Shown here in pieces: positions 1 through 8,284 of a stretch of 44,271 nucleotides of DNA. The notes beneath the pieces are model-generated. The model had not been told where the DNA came from and made no database searches. It saw only the letters and a list, made by a program, of their open reading frames with translations. How positions within the stretch are numbered: position 1 is the stretch's first letter; every line of letters begins with the position of its first letter. Source of the stretch: Roseomonas mucosa ATCC BAA-692. Lineage in GTDB: Bacteria; Pseudomonadota; Alphaproteobacteria; Acetobacterales; Acetobacteraceae. The stretch covers positions 4,952-49,222 of the forward strand of contig NZ_KK211415.1 in assembly GCF_000622225.1 (NCBI RefSeq), in the 5' to 3' direction. The position numbers and the translations under genes were made by a program.

Positions 1-103
1 GCGCCGCCCCGCCAAGGTCCGGGCCTTCTTCCAGGCCCCTTCCGTCCGCTACGCCGCATAGACAACATGATACCTTTTTGAGGGCCGGATTAGTAACCAC
101 TAT
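1..103 (+). mobile_element. Possible end of an unidentified mobile element
   Basis: A plus-strand reading frame open from the window edge ends with TAG at 59-61, and its last residues read KVRAFFQAPSVRYAA. It is followed by about 42 bases that are much richer in A+T than the surroundings. At about position 104 homology to a transketolase-like gene on the other strand begins abruptly. A protein ending about 40 bp before such a junction fits the end of an insertion sequence. The tail could also be the C-terminus of a LysR-type regulator next to a rearrangement point. I do not recognise the protein, and terminal repeats cannot be checked because the other end lies outside the window. Confidence 0.25.
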
Positions 104-301
104 CCTGTCCTCTGGCCGGAGGACCGCCAGGTAGAGCGTGGTCAGGATCGTCGCCATGGAGGCGGAGGAGGCCTGGTGGCCGCCGACCTTCAGCCCGTCC
201 GTGTTCGGGCGGAGATGGTTGGCATGATGGATGGTCCATGTCGCCAGCCAGAGGACCTTGCGCTCCAGCTCCGCCAGGGCCTGAAGATCGACGCCCGTCA
301 C
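104..301 (-). pseudogene. Truncated transketolase / pyruvate dehydrogenase E1-like gene (N-terminal fragment)
   Basis: Read leftward from a GTG at 301 with a purine-rich ribosome site (GGGGGAAGG) just upstream, about 66 codons match the N-terminus of the thiamine-diphosphate transketolase / homodimeric PDH-E1 family. Visible motifs are ELERKVLWLATWTIHHANHL and then GLKVGGHQASSAS, ending LRPEDR. In intact relatives of roughly 800 residues, EDR is followed by a V-x-KPHASP-like segment. Here the frame runs into unrelated sequence (IVVTNPALKK) at about 104 and stays open to the edge with no further similarity. The gene lies 33 bp downstream of the solute-binding-protein gene in the same direction, so the two may once have been co-transcribed. 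The fragment lacks most of the cofactor-binding region and should be non-functional. Family recognition is firm; the cause of truncation is inferred. Confidence 0.65.
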
Positions 302-334
302 GCCTTCCCCCTTTTCCCGGTGGACTGGAACCGG

Positions 335-1924
335 CTAGCTGCGCCGCACGTTCCAGAACTTCGCGAAGCCGGGCAGCACGCCCGCGACATCCGCGCGCAG
401 CACCGTGGGCAGGAAGACCTGTGCGACGGGGATCCAGTTGGCCTCGCGCAGCGTCTGCACCTGCAGCTCGCGCGCGATTCGCTGGCGCTCCGCCTGATCC
501 GAGGCCAGGAACCAGTCGCGGTAAAGCTCCTCCACCCGCGCGCTGGTTGGCCAGCCCACCCAGGCATCCCGGCCATTGGCCCGGATCGAAGGGACCACGG
601 TCGGGTCGGTGAAATAGTCGCCGTCCGCGCTGACGCCGAAGATGTTCCAGCCGCCCTTGTCCGGCGGCTGCTGGTTGACGCGCCGCTGCACCACGCTGCC
701 CCAGTCCATCGCCTGGTAGTCGAGGTTGAAACCCATCTTGCGCAGCAGGTCGCCCATGACCTCGCTGACGGCGTTGTTCACCGGGCTGTCGGTGCCGACC
801 AGCATCACCACGCGCTCGCCCTTGTAGCCGGCCGCGGCCAGCTCGCGCTTCAGAGCGTCGAAGTCGCGCCGGCCGCGCATCTCCTCCAGCCCCGCCTCGG
901 TGGCCATCGGGCCGCCAGGCAGGAAGATGCCGACCTTGCCGCCGCGCAGGCCAGGATCGGTGCCGCTGATCATCTGCTCGAACTCGTCCTGATTCACCAC
1001 GGAAAGGACCAATCGGCGGATTGCAGCATTGTTGAAGGGCGGATGCAGGTGGTTGAACTGGATGAAGGCGATCGTGCCGGCGCGGTTGGTGATTTCCGCG
1101 CGCAGCGACCTGTCGCGCCGGACCAGGGGCAGCAGGTCGGGGATCGGCCGCTCCCACCAGTCCACCTCGCCGTTCTGGATCGCCGCCAGGGCGGTGGAGG
1201 CATCGGGGATCACCTGCCATTCCACCCGCTCGAAATGCACCTGCTTCGGGCCGCTGGAAAGGCCGGGCTGGCCGCCCTGGCGCGGCGCATAGCCGTCGAA
1301 GCGCGCATAGGCCACCCGCGCGCCCGGCAGCCGCTCATCGGGCAGGAAGCGGAAGGGGCCGCTGCCGATCATCTCCGCCATCGGCGTGCCGGGATCGGAG
1401 GGGATCAGCCGCGCCGGCATGATGAAGGGCGTGTAGGGCGTGGTCTTCGCCAGGGCGAGCGGCAGCAGCGGGAAGGGACGCTTCAGGCGGAAAAGGATGG
1501 TCCTGTCGTCAGGCGCGGACAGCTCGTCGGTCGCGGCCATCAGCGTCTTGCCGAAGGGATCACGGCGCGCCCAGCGGCGCAGGCTGGCCACGGCATCCGA
1601 GGCCAGCACAGGCTCCCCGTCATGGAAGCGGAGCCCGCCGCGGAGCCGCAGCATCCAGCTTCGGCCATCATCGGCGACCTCGTGGCCCTCCACCATCTCC
1701 GGCACCGGCTCGCCGACGGCGTTCAGGCCATAGAGCGTGTCGAAGATCATGAAGCCGTGGTTGCGTGTCACCGTGGCCGTGGTGATGCCCGGGTCCAGCA
1801 CCGCCAGGTCCGCCTGCGGAATGACGCGCAGCACCGAGGAGGGGCGCCCATTCGTTTGGGCGCCTGCCAGCCGTGGGGCCGCGAGCGAAGCCATGCCCGC
1901 CGCGAGGAAGCTGCGCCGCTTCAT
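335..1924 (-). CDS. ABC transporter substrate-binding protein, family 5 (dipeptide/oligopeptide type), Tat-exported
   Basis: A 529-residue periplasmic solute-binding protein of the SBP_bac_5 family, which delivers peptides, nickel, opines or other solutes to an ABC permease. The chosen ATG gives MKRRSFLAAGMASLAAPRLA, a twin-arginine-type signal with a hydrophobic core and an AGA cleavage region. GGAGGAGATC sits at ribosome-site distance; an upstream in-frame start would only prepend 15 arginine-rich residues. Family features include the early LDPGITTATVTRNHGFMIFD segment, the FHDGEPVLASDAVASLRRW block (compare the family FHDGxPxTAxDV signature) and a C-terminal domain with conserved Trp/Tyr positions. 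No permease or ATPase genes lie next to it. It diverges from the LysR gene at 2085 across 160 bp and is followed by a truncated transketolase-like gene. Substrate unknown. Confidence 0.9.
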   Translation of the reverse strand: MKRRSFLAAGMASLAAPRLAGAQTNGRPSSVLRVIPQADLAVLDPGITTATVTRNHGFMIFDTLYGLNAVGEPVPEMVEGHEVADDGRSWMLRLRGGLRFHDGEPVLASDAVASLRRWARRDPFGKTLMAATDELSAPDDRTILFRLKRPFPLLPLALAKTTPYTPFIMPARLIPSDPGTPMAEMIGSGPFRFLPDERLPGARVAYARFDGYAPRQGGQPGLSSGPKQVHFERVEWQVIPDASTALAAIQNGEVDWWERPIPDLLPLVRRDRSLRAEITNRAGTIAFIQFNHLHPPFNNAAIRRLVLSVVNQDEFEQMISGTDPGLRGGKVGIFLPGGPMATEAGLEEMRGRRDFDALKRELAAAGYKGERVVMLVGTDSPVNNAVSEVMGDLLRKMGFNLDYQAMDWGSVVQRRVNQQPPDKGGWNIFGVSADGDYFTDPTVVPSIRANGRDAWVGWPTSARVEELYRDWFLASDQAERQRIARELQVQTLREANWIPVAQVFLPTVLRADVAGVLPGFAKFWNVRRS

Positions 1925-2084
1925 GCCTTGATCTCCTCCCTGCCGCCGGGTTCGTCCCCGCCGGATCATGCTTTGGCCCAGGTCTAACCCTCCGGTCTCC
2001 GCAAGCCAAGCCGGTCTTTCGGCACCCTCCGGCAGCGGCCATCATCGCGCCACGCCAACCCCGATCCCGTGATGGGCATGCCTC

Positions 2085-3005
2085 ATGAACCCCTTCCAGG
2101 CCGACTGGACGACCCTGCGCATCCTGCTGGCGACGGTGGAGCTCGGCAGCATCACCCAGGCGGCGCAGCGTTGCGGCATCGCCACCTCGGCGGCGGCGAA
2201 GCGTCTGCAACTGCTGGAACGCGACTGCGGCCTGCCGCTGCTGGAACGGGGTGCGCGCGGGGTGCGCCCGACTGCGGCGGGGGAGGCGATCGCGCAGCAT
2301 GCGCGCGCCCTCTTCGACCTCTCGGCCCGCTTCGCCGGGGATTTCCGCGCCTTCGCCAGTGGCGGACAGGGCAGCGTCCGGCTGGGCGCCTCGGCCTCGG
2401 TGATCGCGGGCCACGACCTGGGGGCGTTGCTGGCCGGCTTCGCGGCGCGGTATCCCGCCATCCGTGTCGAGCTGAAGGAGGAGACGAGCGGCACGATCCT
2501 CCACGACCTCGTGGAAGGACGGGGGGACCTGGGACTGATCACCAGCGCCAGCGAGATCCTGTCCTCCCTGGAGGCCCGCCCCTGGCGGCGCGACCGGCTG
2601 GTCGTCCTGTGCCGGGCGGACCATCCCCTGGCGACGGCCCGATCCCTGCGCTTCGGTGCGCTGCTGGAGCATCCGCTCATCGGCGTGCAGGAGGGGGGCG
2701 CGCTGTCGCTGATCCTGGACGACGCGGCACGCAGGCTCGGCCACCGGCTGGAATTCCGCTTCCAGGTCGGCGCGACGGAGGCGGCCCGTGGCCTGGTGGC
2801 GGCGGGGCTGGGCCTCGCCGTGGTGCCGGAGGGACTGGCCGGGACAGGCCCCGGGACGCCTGCCCTGTGCGCCGTGCCGCTGGAGGAGGGCTGGGCGCGG
2901 CGGCAGTTGCGGCTGATCACCCGGCCGGCGGCGATGCTGCCCCCCGCCGCGCGGCTGCTGCGGGATCATCTGGCCCGGCCGACTTCCGCGGATGGCGGAC
3001 GCTGA
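2085..3005 (+). CDS. LysR-family transcriptional regulator
   Basis: A 306-residue LysR-type regulator, normal length for the family. The N-terminal winged helix-turn-helix lies at about residues 8-66 (LRILLATVELGSITQAAQRC, then LQLLERDCGLPLLER and the PTAAGE motif). The effector-binding domain follows, from about residue 95, with SVRLGASASV opening the first lobe and VAAGLGLAVVPEG near the end. It is divergent from the solute-binding-protein gene and 51 bp upstream of the lyase/CoA-transferase gene on the same strand, so it may control either or both. The effector could be a short organic acid, judging from the downstream enzymes; that is inference. The ribosome site before ATG 2085 is weak. 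Confidence 0.9.
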   Translation: MNPFQADWTTLRILLATVELGSITQAAQRCGIATSAAAKRLQLLERDCGLPLLERGARGVRPTAAGEAIAQHARALFDLSARFAGDFRAFASGGQGSVRLGASASVIAGHDLGALLAGFAARYPAIRVELKEETSGTILHDLVEGRGDLGLITSASEILSSLEARPWRRDRLVVLCRADHPLATARSLRFGALLEHPLIGVQEGGALSLILDDAARRLGHRLEFRFQVGATEAARGLVAAGLGLAVVPEGLAGTGPGTPALCAVPLEEGWARRQLRLITRPAAMLPPAARLLRDHLARPTSADGGR

Positions 3006-3056
3006 TCCCGCCAACCACGGCTTCACCTCCGCGCCTCGCGGGGGCATCATGCGAGC

Positions 3057-5312
3057 ATGAGGAACGCCAAGGAAAAACCCGCCGTCACGGTGCGGGAGGT
3101 AGGGCCGCGCGACGGCCTGCAGATGATCCGGTCGGTGATGCCGACCGGGACGAAGCTGCGCTGGATCGCCGCCATGGCGGAAGCCGGTATCCCGGAGATG
3201 GAGGTGGCGAGCTTCGTGCCGCCCGCCGCCATGCCGCAGATGGCCGATGCCACCGAGGTGGTCGGCAGCCTGCGCGCCTCGCATCCGGGGCTGCAGGTGA
3301 TGGCGCTGGCGCCCAACCTGCGCGGCGCGCAGAATGCCGCGGCCGCCGGGGCGCAAGCGATCGTCCTGCCCGTTTCCGCCAGCGAGGCGCACAGCCGCTC
3401 CAATGTCCGCCGCAGCCGGGCGGAGCAGGTGGCGGAGTTCCGCCGCGTGGTGGAATGGGCCCGCACGCTCGGCGCGGCGCGGCCCTCGATCGAGGCCGGG
3501 ATCTCCACCGCCTTTGGCTGCTCCCTTCAGGGCGAGGTGCCGGAGCGCGAGGTGATCGCCCTGGCCGCCGAACTGGCCGGGGCCGGGGCCGATGCTGTCG
3601 CCCTGGCCGATACGCTGGGCTATGCCAGCCCCCGGCAGGTCCGCCGCCTGGTGCGCGCGGTGCGGCTGGAGCTCGGCCCCGTGCGCCTCGGCAACCTGCA
3701 TCTGCACGATACCATGGGCACCGGGCTGGCCAATGTGCTGGCCGGGCTGGAGGAAGGCGTGCGCGGCTTCGATGCCGCCCTGGGCGGGCTCGGCGGCTGT
3801 CCCTTCGCCCCCGGCTCGGTGGGCAACATCGACACGGAGGACCTGGTCTATCTCCTGGAATCGGAGGGCTTCGACACGGGCATCGATCTCGCCGCGCTGA
3901 TCGAAACGCGTGCCCTGTTGCAGGAAGACCTGCCCGGCGAGGTGCTGCACGGCCGTGTCGCCAGGGCCGGCATCCCGCGCACCTTCCATCCGGCGCGGGA
4001 GGCCGCCGCCCGGCCGGCCGAGGCGGCACCGGAGGCCGTCCCGGCCACGCCGCGCGGCACGACCGGTCCGCTGCATGGCATCCGCGTGCTGGAATTCACC
4101 CATATGATCATGGGGCCGAGCTGCGGCATGGTGCTGGGCGATCTCGGCGCCGACGTGATCAAGGTCGAGCCAGGCCCGGAAGGCGACAACACCCGGCGCC
4201 TGATGGGCGCGGCGATCGGCTTCTTCCCCAGCTTCAACCGCAACAAGCGCAGCCTGTGCCTCGACCTGAAGCGCCCCGAGAGCCTGGAACTGGTGCGCCG
4301 CCTCGCCGCCGAGGCCGATGTGGTGCTGGAGAATTTCCGCCCCGGCGCGATGGACAAGCTCGGACTCGGCCATGCCGATCTTTCCGCGCTCAATCCCCGG
4401 CTGATCTATTGTTCCTGCAAGGGCTTCCTGCCCGGCCCCTACGAGCACCGCGCGGCGCTGGACGAGGTCGTGCAGATGATGGGCGGCCTCGCCTACATGA
4501 CCGGGCTGCCTGGCAAGCCGATGCGCGCGGGCTCCTCGGTCAACGACATCATGGGCGGCTTGTTCGGCGTGATCGGCATCCTGGGCGCGCTGCGCGAACG
4601 CGAGGCCACGGGGCGGGGCGCGCATGTGCAGTCGGGGCTCTTCGAGACCAACATGGTGCTGATGGCGCAGCACATGGCCGCCAACGCCATCACCGGGCAG
4701 AACCCGCCTTCCTTCGGCGATCCGGCCATGGTGAAGCCCTGGTCGGTCTATGACGTCTTTGACACGGCCGATCCCGGCGAGCAGGTCTTCGTCGGCGTCG
4801 TGACGGAGACCCAGTGGCGCGGCTTCTGCGAGGCCTTCGGCCTGTCGGACCTGTTGCGCGACCCGGCGCTGGCCACCCAGGCGCAGCGCGTGCTCGACCG
4901 GTCCCGATACCTGCCCCGCGTCGCGGAGGTCTTCCGGCGGCTTTCCAAGGCCGAGCTGATGGCCCGTTGCGAGGCGCTGGGGCTGAGCTTCGCGCCGATC
5001 GCCCGGCCGGGCGACCTCTTCGACGATCCGCATCTGCGGAATTCGGGCGGCCTGCTGGACACGGAGATGGCGAGCGCCGAAGGCGCCGCCCGCGTCGCGC
5101 CCGGCGGCACCGCCGCGCGCCCGCTGGCGGGGCTGCCGGCCCTGCCCGTGGCCGTGGACGGCGCCCGCCTGGGGCTGCGGCGCCAGCCGCCGCGTAGCGG
5201 CGAGCACAGCCTGGAGATCGCGCGGGAGGCCGGGCTGTCCGAGGCAGAGATCGGGCGCATGGCAGCGGCGGGCCTGCTCTGGGCACCCGACCTGCCGATG
5301 GCGGCGGAATGA
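3057..5312 (+). CDS. Fusion: HMG-CoA-lyase-like (citramalyl-CoA lyase?) domain plus class III CoA-transferase
   Basis: One 751-residue frame joins two enzymes usually encoded separately. Residues ~8-305 form a DRE-TIM metallolyase of the hydroxymethylglutaryl-CoA lyase family: VREVGPRDGLQ with Arg18/Asp19, metal-ligand HLHDT with His215 and His217, and the loop GGLGGCPFAPG carrying the conserved Cys248. An Ala/Pro-rich linker (~306-335) leads to a CaiB/BaiF class III CoA-transferase (~336-751): HGIRVLEFTHMIMGP, LGADVIKVEP, NRNKRSLCLDLK, a likely catalytic Asp469 in the HRAALDEVVQ block, and GRGAHVQSGLFE. The natural reading is that the transferase loads CoA onto a hydroxy-dicarboxylate and the lyase cleaves it. 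Citramalate to acetyl-CoA plus pyruvate, or 3-hydroxy-3-methylglutarate to acetoacetate plus acetyl-CoA, are candidates. Its ATGA overlaps the start of the aconitase-like gene, indicating translational coupling. Domain identities are firm; the substrate is inferred. Confidence 0.9.
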   Translation: MRNAKEKPAVTVREVGPRDGLQMIRSVMPTGTKLRWIAAMAEAGIPEMEVASFVPPAAMPQMADATEVVGSLRASHPGLQVMALAPNLRGAQNAAAAGAQAIVLPVSASEAHSRSNVRRSRAEQVAEFRRVVEWARTLGAARPSIEAGISTAFGCSLQGEVPEREVIALAAELAGAGADAVALADTLGYASPRQVRRLVRAVRLELGPVRLGNLHLHDTMGTGLANVLAGLEEGVRGFDAALGGLGGCPFAPGSVGNIDTEDLVYLLESEGFDTGIDLAALIETRALLQEDLPGEVLHGRVARAGIPRTFHPAREAAARPAEAAPEAVPATPRGTTGPLHGIRVLEFTHMIMGPSCGMVLGDLGADVIKVEPGPEGDNTRRLMGAAIGFFPSFNRNKRSLCLDLKRPESLELVRRLAAEADVVLENFRPGAMDKLGLGHADLSALNPRLIYCSCKGFLPGPYEHRAALDEVVQMMGGLAYMTGLPGKPMRAGSSVNDIMGGLFGVIGILGALREREATGRGAHVQSGLFETNMVLMAQHMAANAITGQNPPSFGDPAMVKPWSVYDVFDTADPGEQVFVGVVTETQWRGFCEAFGLSDLLRDPALATQAQRVLDRSRYLPRVAEVFRRLSKAELMARCEALGLSFAPIARPGDLFDDPHLRNSGGLLDTEMASAEGAARVAPGGTAARPLAGLPALPVAVDGARLGLRRQPPRSGEHSLEIAREAGLSEAEIGRMAAAGLLWAPDLPMAAE

Positions 5313-7303
5313 GCGACCGCCTGGAACTGCCGGGACGCGTCCTCTTCCTGTCCGGCGACCCGGAACTGGTCACGGCGCAGCTCGGGGGCTGCGACCTGAC
5401 GCTTGCCGAAGCGGGGCGGCTGCGCGACGACGTCTCCACCGACGAGATCACCCCCCTGCCGTCGCTCGTCCATTTCGACGAAGCGCTGGCCGACCATGCC
5501 TATACCGGCGTCAAATGCGATGACGCCTTGCCGTTCCAGCCCGGAGCGGCGCGCGCGGGTGGCTTCTCGGTGGTCGTCGCCGGGGCACGCTACGGCAAGG
5601 GCTCCTCCCGCGAGCACAGCCCGCTGGCCGAGAAGATGGCCGGCATCCGGCTCGTCATCGCGGAGAGCTTCGAGCGTATCTACCGCCAGAACGCCGACAA
5701 TCTCGGGCTCTTCACCTCGACGGATTTCGGGCTGGTCGAACGCATCCGGCGCGGCGAGTCGATCGGGGTGGAGGAGCTCGTCGCGGGCCGGGACGCGGTC
5801 ACCGCCGCCGTGCTGCGGGCCGGCGGGCTGCTGGCCTACGGACGGTGCGTGCTGCGGCACGCATCCGGCGCACGCCCGGCGGTGTTACCGGGGCCGCAGA
5901 CCCTGGCCGCCAAGATCCTGGCCCGCCATGCCGTGGCGGTTCCGGGTGCCGGGGAGCGGCCCGAACCGGGCTCGGGGATCTTCGTGCGCGCCGACCTGCG
6001 CTTCATCCACGACATCTACACGGCGATGTGCCGCTTCATGCTGCGCGGCGCCTTCGGCGAAACGCCGGTGCTGGAGGACCCTGGCTCCATCCTCACCTTC
6101 GAGGACCATTATTCCTACGCGCACCGGAGCCCGGCACATGTGGAGCGCGGATTGCTGCCGCATGTCCGGGCGCTGTCGGAGGCGCACCGCGCCTTCGTCG
6201 CCGAGCATGGGCTGACGGATCACGGCTACCTTCCGGGCGGAGAGGGCTCCGAAGGCATCTCGCACGCCCTGGTGGCGGAACGCTACGCCCTGCCGGGGCG
6301 GCTCATCGTCGGCACCGACTCCCACACGCCGCACAGCGGTGCGCTGGGCTGCCTGGCTTTCGGCGTCGGCACCACGGACATGGCGAATGCCATGGTGACC
6401 GGCATGGTGCGGCTGAGGGTGCCGGAGGTGCTGCGCATCGAGATGCAGGGCAGCCCGCCGCCCGGCGTGACCGCGAAGGACATCGTGCTGCATCTCCTCG
6501 CCCGGCCTGGGCTGAAGGCCGGCACAGGCGTCGGAAAGGTCTTCGAGTTCGCGGGGCCGGGCGTTGCCTGCCTCGGCATCGACGAGCGGGCCACGCTCAC
6601 CAACATGACGGCCGAGCTGGGGGGCTTCGCCGGGATTGTCGCCCCCGATGCCGAAACCCGGCGCTTTCTGCGCGATCGGCGCGGCATCGACTTCGAGCCG
6701 GAACCCTGGATGTGCAGCGATCCGGGGGCACCCTATGCCGAGGTGATCACCCTGGACCTGTCGCACCTGTCGCCCATGCTCGCCGCGCCGGGCGATCCGG
6801 GGCGGGGCGTGCCCGTCGCGGCGCTGGACGGGCCGGTGCGGATCGACATCGCCTATGGCGGCTCCTGCACCGCCGGGAAGCGCGAGGATTTCGACCATTA
6901 CCACGAGGTGCTGGCCTGGGCCGTGGCGCGCGGACTCAGGCCGCCGCCGCATGTCCGGCTGCTTCTGCAGTTCGGCACGGCGGCCGTGCGGGACTATTGC
7001 GCGGCGCGCGGCTACCTCGACACCTTCGCGCGCATTGGCGCCGAGATCCTGCAGCCGGCCTGCGGCGCCTGCGCCAATTGTGGCCCCGGAGTCTCGGTTT
7101 CTCCTTCCCAGGTGACGGTCAGCGCCATCAACCGCAACTTCCCGGGCCGCTCCGGCCCCGGCCAGGTCTGGCTCGCCAGCCCGCCGACCGTGGCCGCCAG
7201 CGCCATCGCGGGGGAGCTGATCTCCTTCCAGGCGCTGCGGGAGCGATATCCCCTCTCCATGCCGGGTCTCGCGGGGGGCGCCGGGAAAAGCGTGCCCGGC
7301 TGA
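5309..7303 (+). CDS. Aconitase-family hydro-lyase, swivel (LeuD-like) domain fused ahead of the Fe-S catalytic (LeuC-like) part
   Basis: A 664-residue enzyme of the aconitase/isopropylmalate isomerase superfamily. The swivel domain comes first (~1-180), marked by GARYGKGSSREHSPLAE at about residues 92-108, the equivalent of the small-subunit GSSREHAP loop. The catalytic domains follow from ~225: LIVGTDSHTPHSGALGC, GVGTTDMANAM, and likely [4Fe-4S] ligands Cys520 (GGSCTAGK) and Cys585/Cys588 (ACGACANC), with SAINRNFPGRSG carrying the substrate-phosphate/carboxylate loop. Classic aconitases have the swivel at the C-terminus. This order resembles AcnB without its N-terminal HEAT domain, or a LeuD-LeuC fusion. 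The start overlaps the stop of the lyase/CoA-transferase gene, so it probably supplies or removes that enzyme's substrate, for example hydrating an unsaturated C5 or C6 dicarboxylate. It is not an ordinary leuCD pair in context. Confidence 0.9.
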   Translation: MSDRLELPGRVLFLSGDPELVTAQLGGCDLTLAEAGRLRDDVSTDEITPLPSLVHFDEALADHAYTGVKCDDALPFQPGAARAGGFSVVVAGARYGKGSSREHSPLAEKMAGIRLVIAESFERIYRQNADNLGLFTSTDFGLVERIRRGESIGVEELVAGRDAVTAAVLRAGGLLAYGRCVLRHASGARPAVLPGPQTLAAKILARHAVAVPGAGERPEPGSGIFVRADLRFIHDIYTAMCRFMLRGAFGETPVLEDPGSILTFEDHYSYAHRSPAHVERGLLPHVRALSEAHRAFVAEHGLTDHGYLPGGEGSEGISHALVAERYALPGRLIVGTDSHTPHSGALGCLAFGVGTTDMANAMVTGMVRLRVPEVLRIEMQGSPPPGVTAKDIVLHLLARPGLKAGTGVGKVFEFAGPGVACLGIDERATLTNMTAELGGFAGIVAPDAETRRFLRDRRGIDFEPEPWMCSDPGAPYAEVITLDLSHLSPMLAAPGDPGRGVPVAALDGPVRIDIAYGGSCTAGKREDFDHYHEVLAWAVARGLRPPPHVRLLLQFGTAAVRDYCAARGYLDTFARIGAEILQPACGACANCGPGVSVSPSQVTVSAINRNFPGRSGPGQVWLASPPTVAASAIAGELISFQALRERYPLSMPGLAGGAGKSVPG

Positions 7304-7319
7304 CGCGACGGTGCGGCGC

Positions 7320-8180
7320 TCAACGCGCGCATTCGGCCAGGAAGTCCCGCATCAGGGCCGCGACACGCTCCGGCCCTTCCAATGGCAGGAGGTGCCGGAG
7401 GCCCGACAGGACCTCCAGCCGGGATTCGGGGAAGTGCGGCGCCATGAGCCTCCGTTGCGCCGCCGGGCCCAGATCCGCGTCCTCGCCGCCAGCCAGGATC
7501 AGCGTCGGATAGGGCAGGATGCCGACGCGCCGGCCCCAGTCCTCCCGGCTGCCGGATTCAAGCCAGTGGCGCCAGGCGGCGGGGTTGGCGCGCAACACGT
7601 CCTCAATCGCCAGGCGGCGTGACTCGGGCGGCAGTGTGACGACGTTGTTGTCGATGAAACGCTCCGCCTGGGCGCGGCGCTCCTCGGGCGGTCCCTGGAA
7701 CCATCCGAGCATTTCCTCGCGGTGGGCCTCCGCCATGGGTTCGGGCGAAGGGGGCGAACCCGCCAGCAGGACGAGCCCGGCCAGGCCCTCCAGCCCCGCC
7801 TCCCCGTCGAGCGCCCTTCGCGCCAGCACCGCGGCGAGCTTGGCCCCCATGCTGTGCCCCACCAGGACCCAGCGGCCAGGGGGACAGCCAGGGGGACAGC
7901 TAGGGAGCTGTGCGGCGATGATCCCGGCGAGGCGATCCGCCATGTCGGCGACGGCGTAGCCGGGTTCCGCCGCCGCCGCGCCGAAGCCCGGCAGATCGAG
8001 GGCCAGCGGCCGCACCCCCTCCCCCAGGCACCGCGTCACCTCCTGCCATTCCCGGGCACTGCCGCCGAGGAAGTGCAGCAGGACGAGGCGGATCGCGTCC
8101 GGGCCATTGCGGTCCGCGGCCGGGGCGCTGGAAGGGGGCCTGGGAGGGGTTGGTTCCATGCAGGGCAACTGGGGGCGCAT
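7320..8180 (-). CDS. Alpha/beta-hydrolase
   Basis: A 286-residue alpha/beta-hydrolase fold protein, probably cytoplasmic (no signal peptide). The oxyanion region LLHFLGGSAREW is followed by the nucleophile elbow VLVGHSMGAKL with serine at about residue 110. The acid residue lies in LILAGGEDADLG and the histidine in LSGLRHLLPLE near the C-terminus, giving a complete triad. Substrate is not predictable; relatives include esterases, haloperoxidase-like enzymes and C-C bond hydrolases. An alternative ATG at 8159 removes only seven residues and neither start has a clear ribosome site. The stop faces the stop of the aconitase-like gene with 16 bp between, and the gene diverges from the GH15 gene. 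Confidence 0.88.
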   Translation of the reverse strand: MRPQLPCMEPTPPRPPSSAPAADRNGPDAIRLVLLHFLGGSAREWQEVTRCLGEGVRPLALDLPGFGAAAAEPGYAVADMADRLAGIIAAQLPSCPPGCPPGRWVLVGHSMGAKLAAVLARRALDGEAGLEGLAGLVLLAGSPPSPEPMAEAHREEMLGWFQGPPEERRAQAERFIDNNVVTLPPESRRLAIEDVLRANPAAWRHWLESGSREDWGRRVGILPYPTLILAGGEDADLGPAAQRRLMAPHFPESRLEVLSGLRHLLPLEGPERVAALMRDFLAECAR

Positions 8181-8284
8181 CGCGCGGCATCAAGCGGCCG
8201 CCGGCACCCGGTTCCGCGTCTTTCCGGCAGGCATCGTGCCACTGGGGCGGTTGCGCTTCCCGCTTTGCTCCCCACAGACAGACG

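Noticed and set aside
1-103. Idea that the left edge is another copy of the IS5-family element at the right edge
   Set aside because: The terminal sequence and the visible protein tail (SVRYAA against GQIRRFC) do not match.
1668-5207. 1179-residue open frame on the minus strand across the LysR and lyase/CoA-transferase genes
   Set aside because: Low-complexity Gln/His/Arg/Ala composition and antisense to well-supported genes; a shadow frame typical of very GC-rich DNA.
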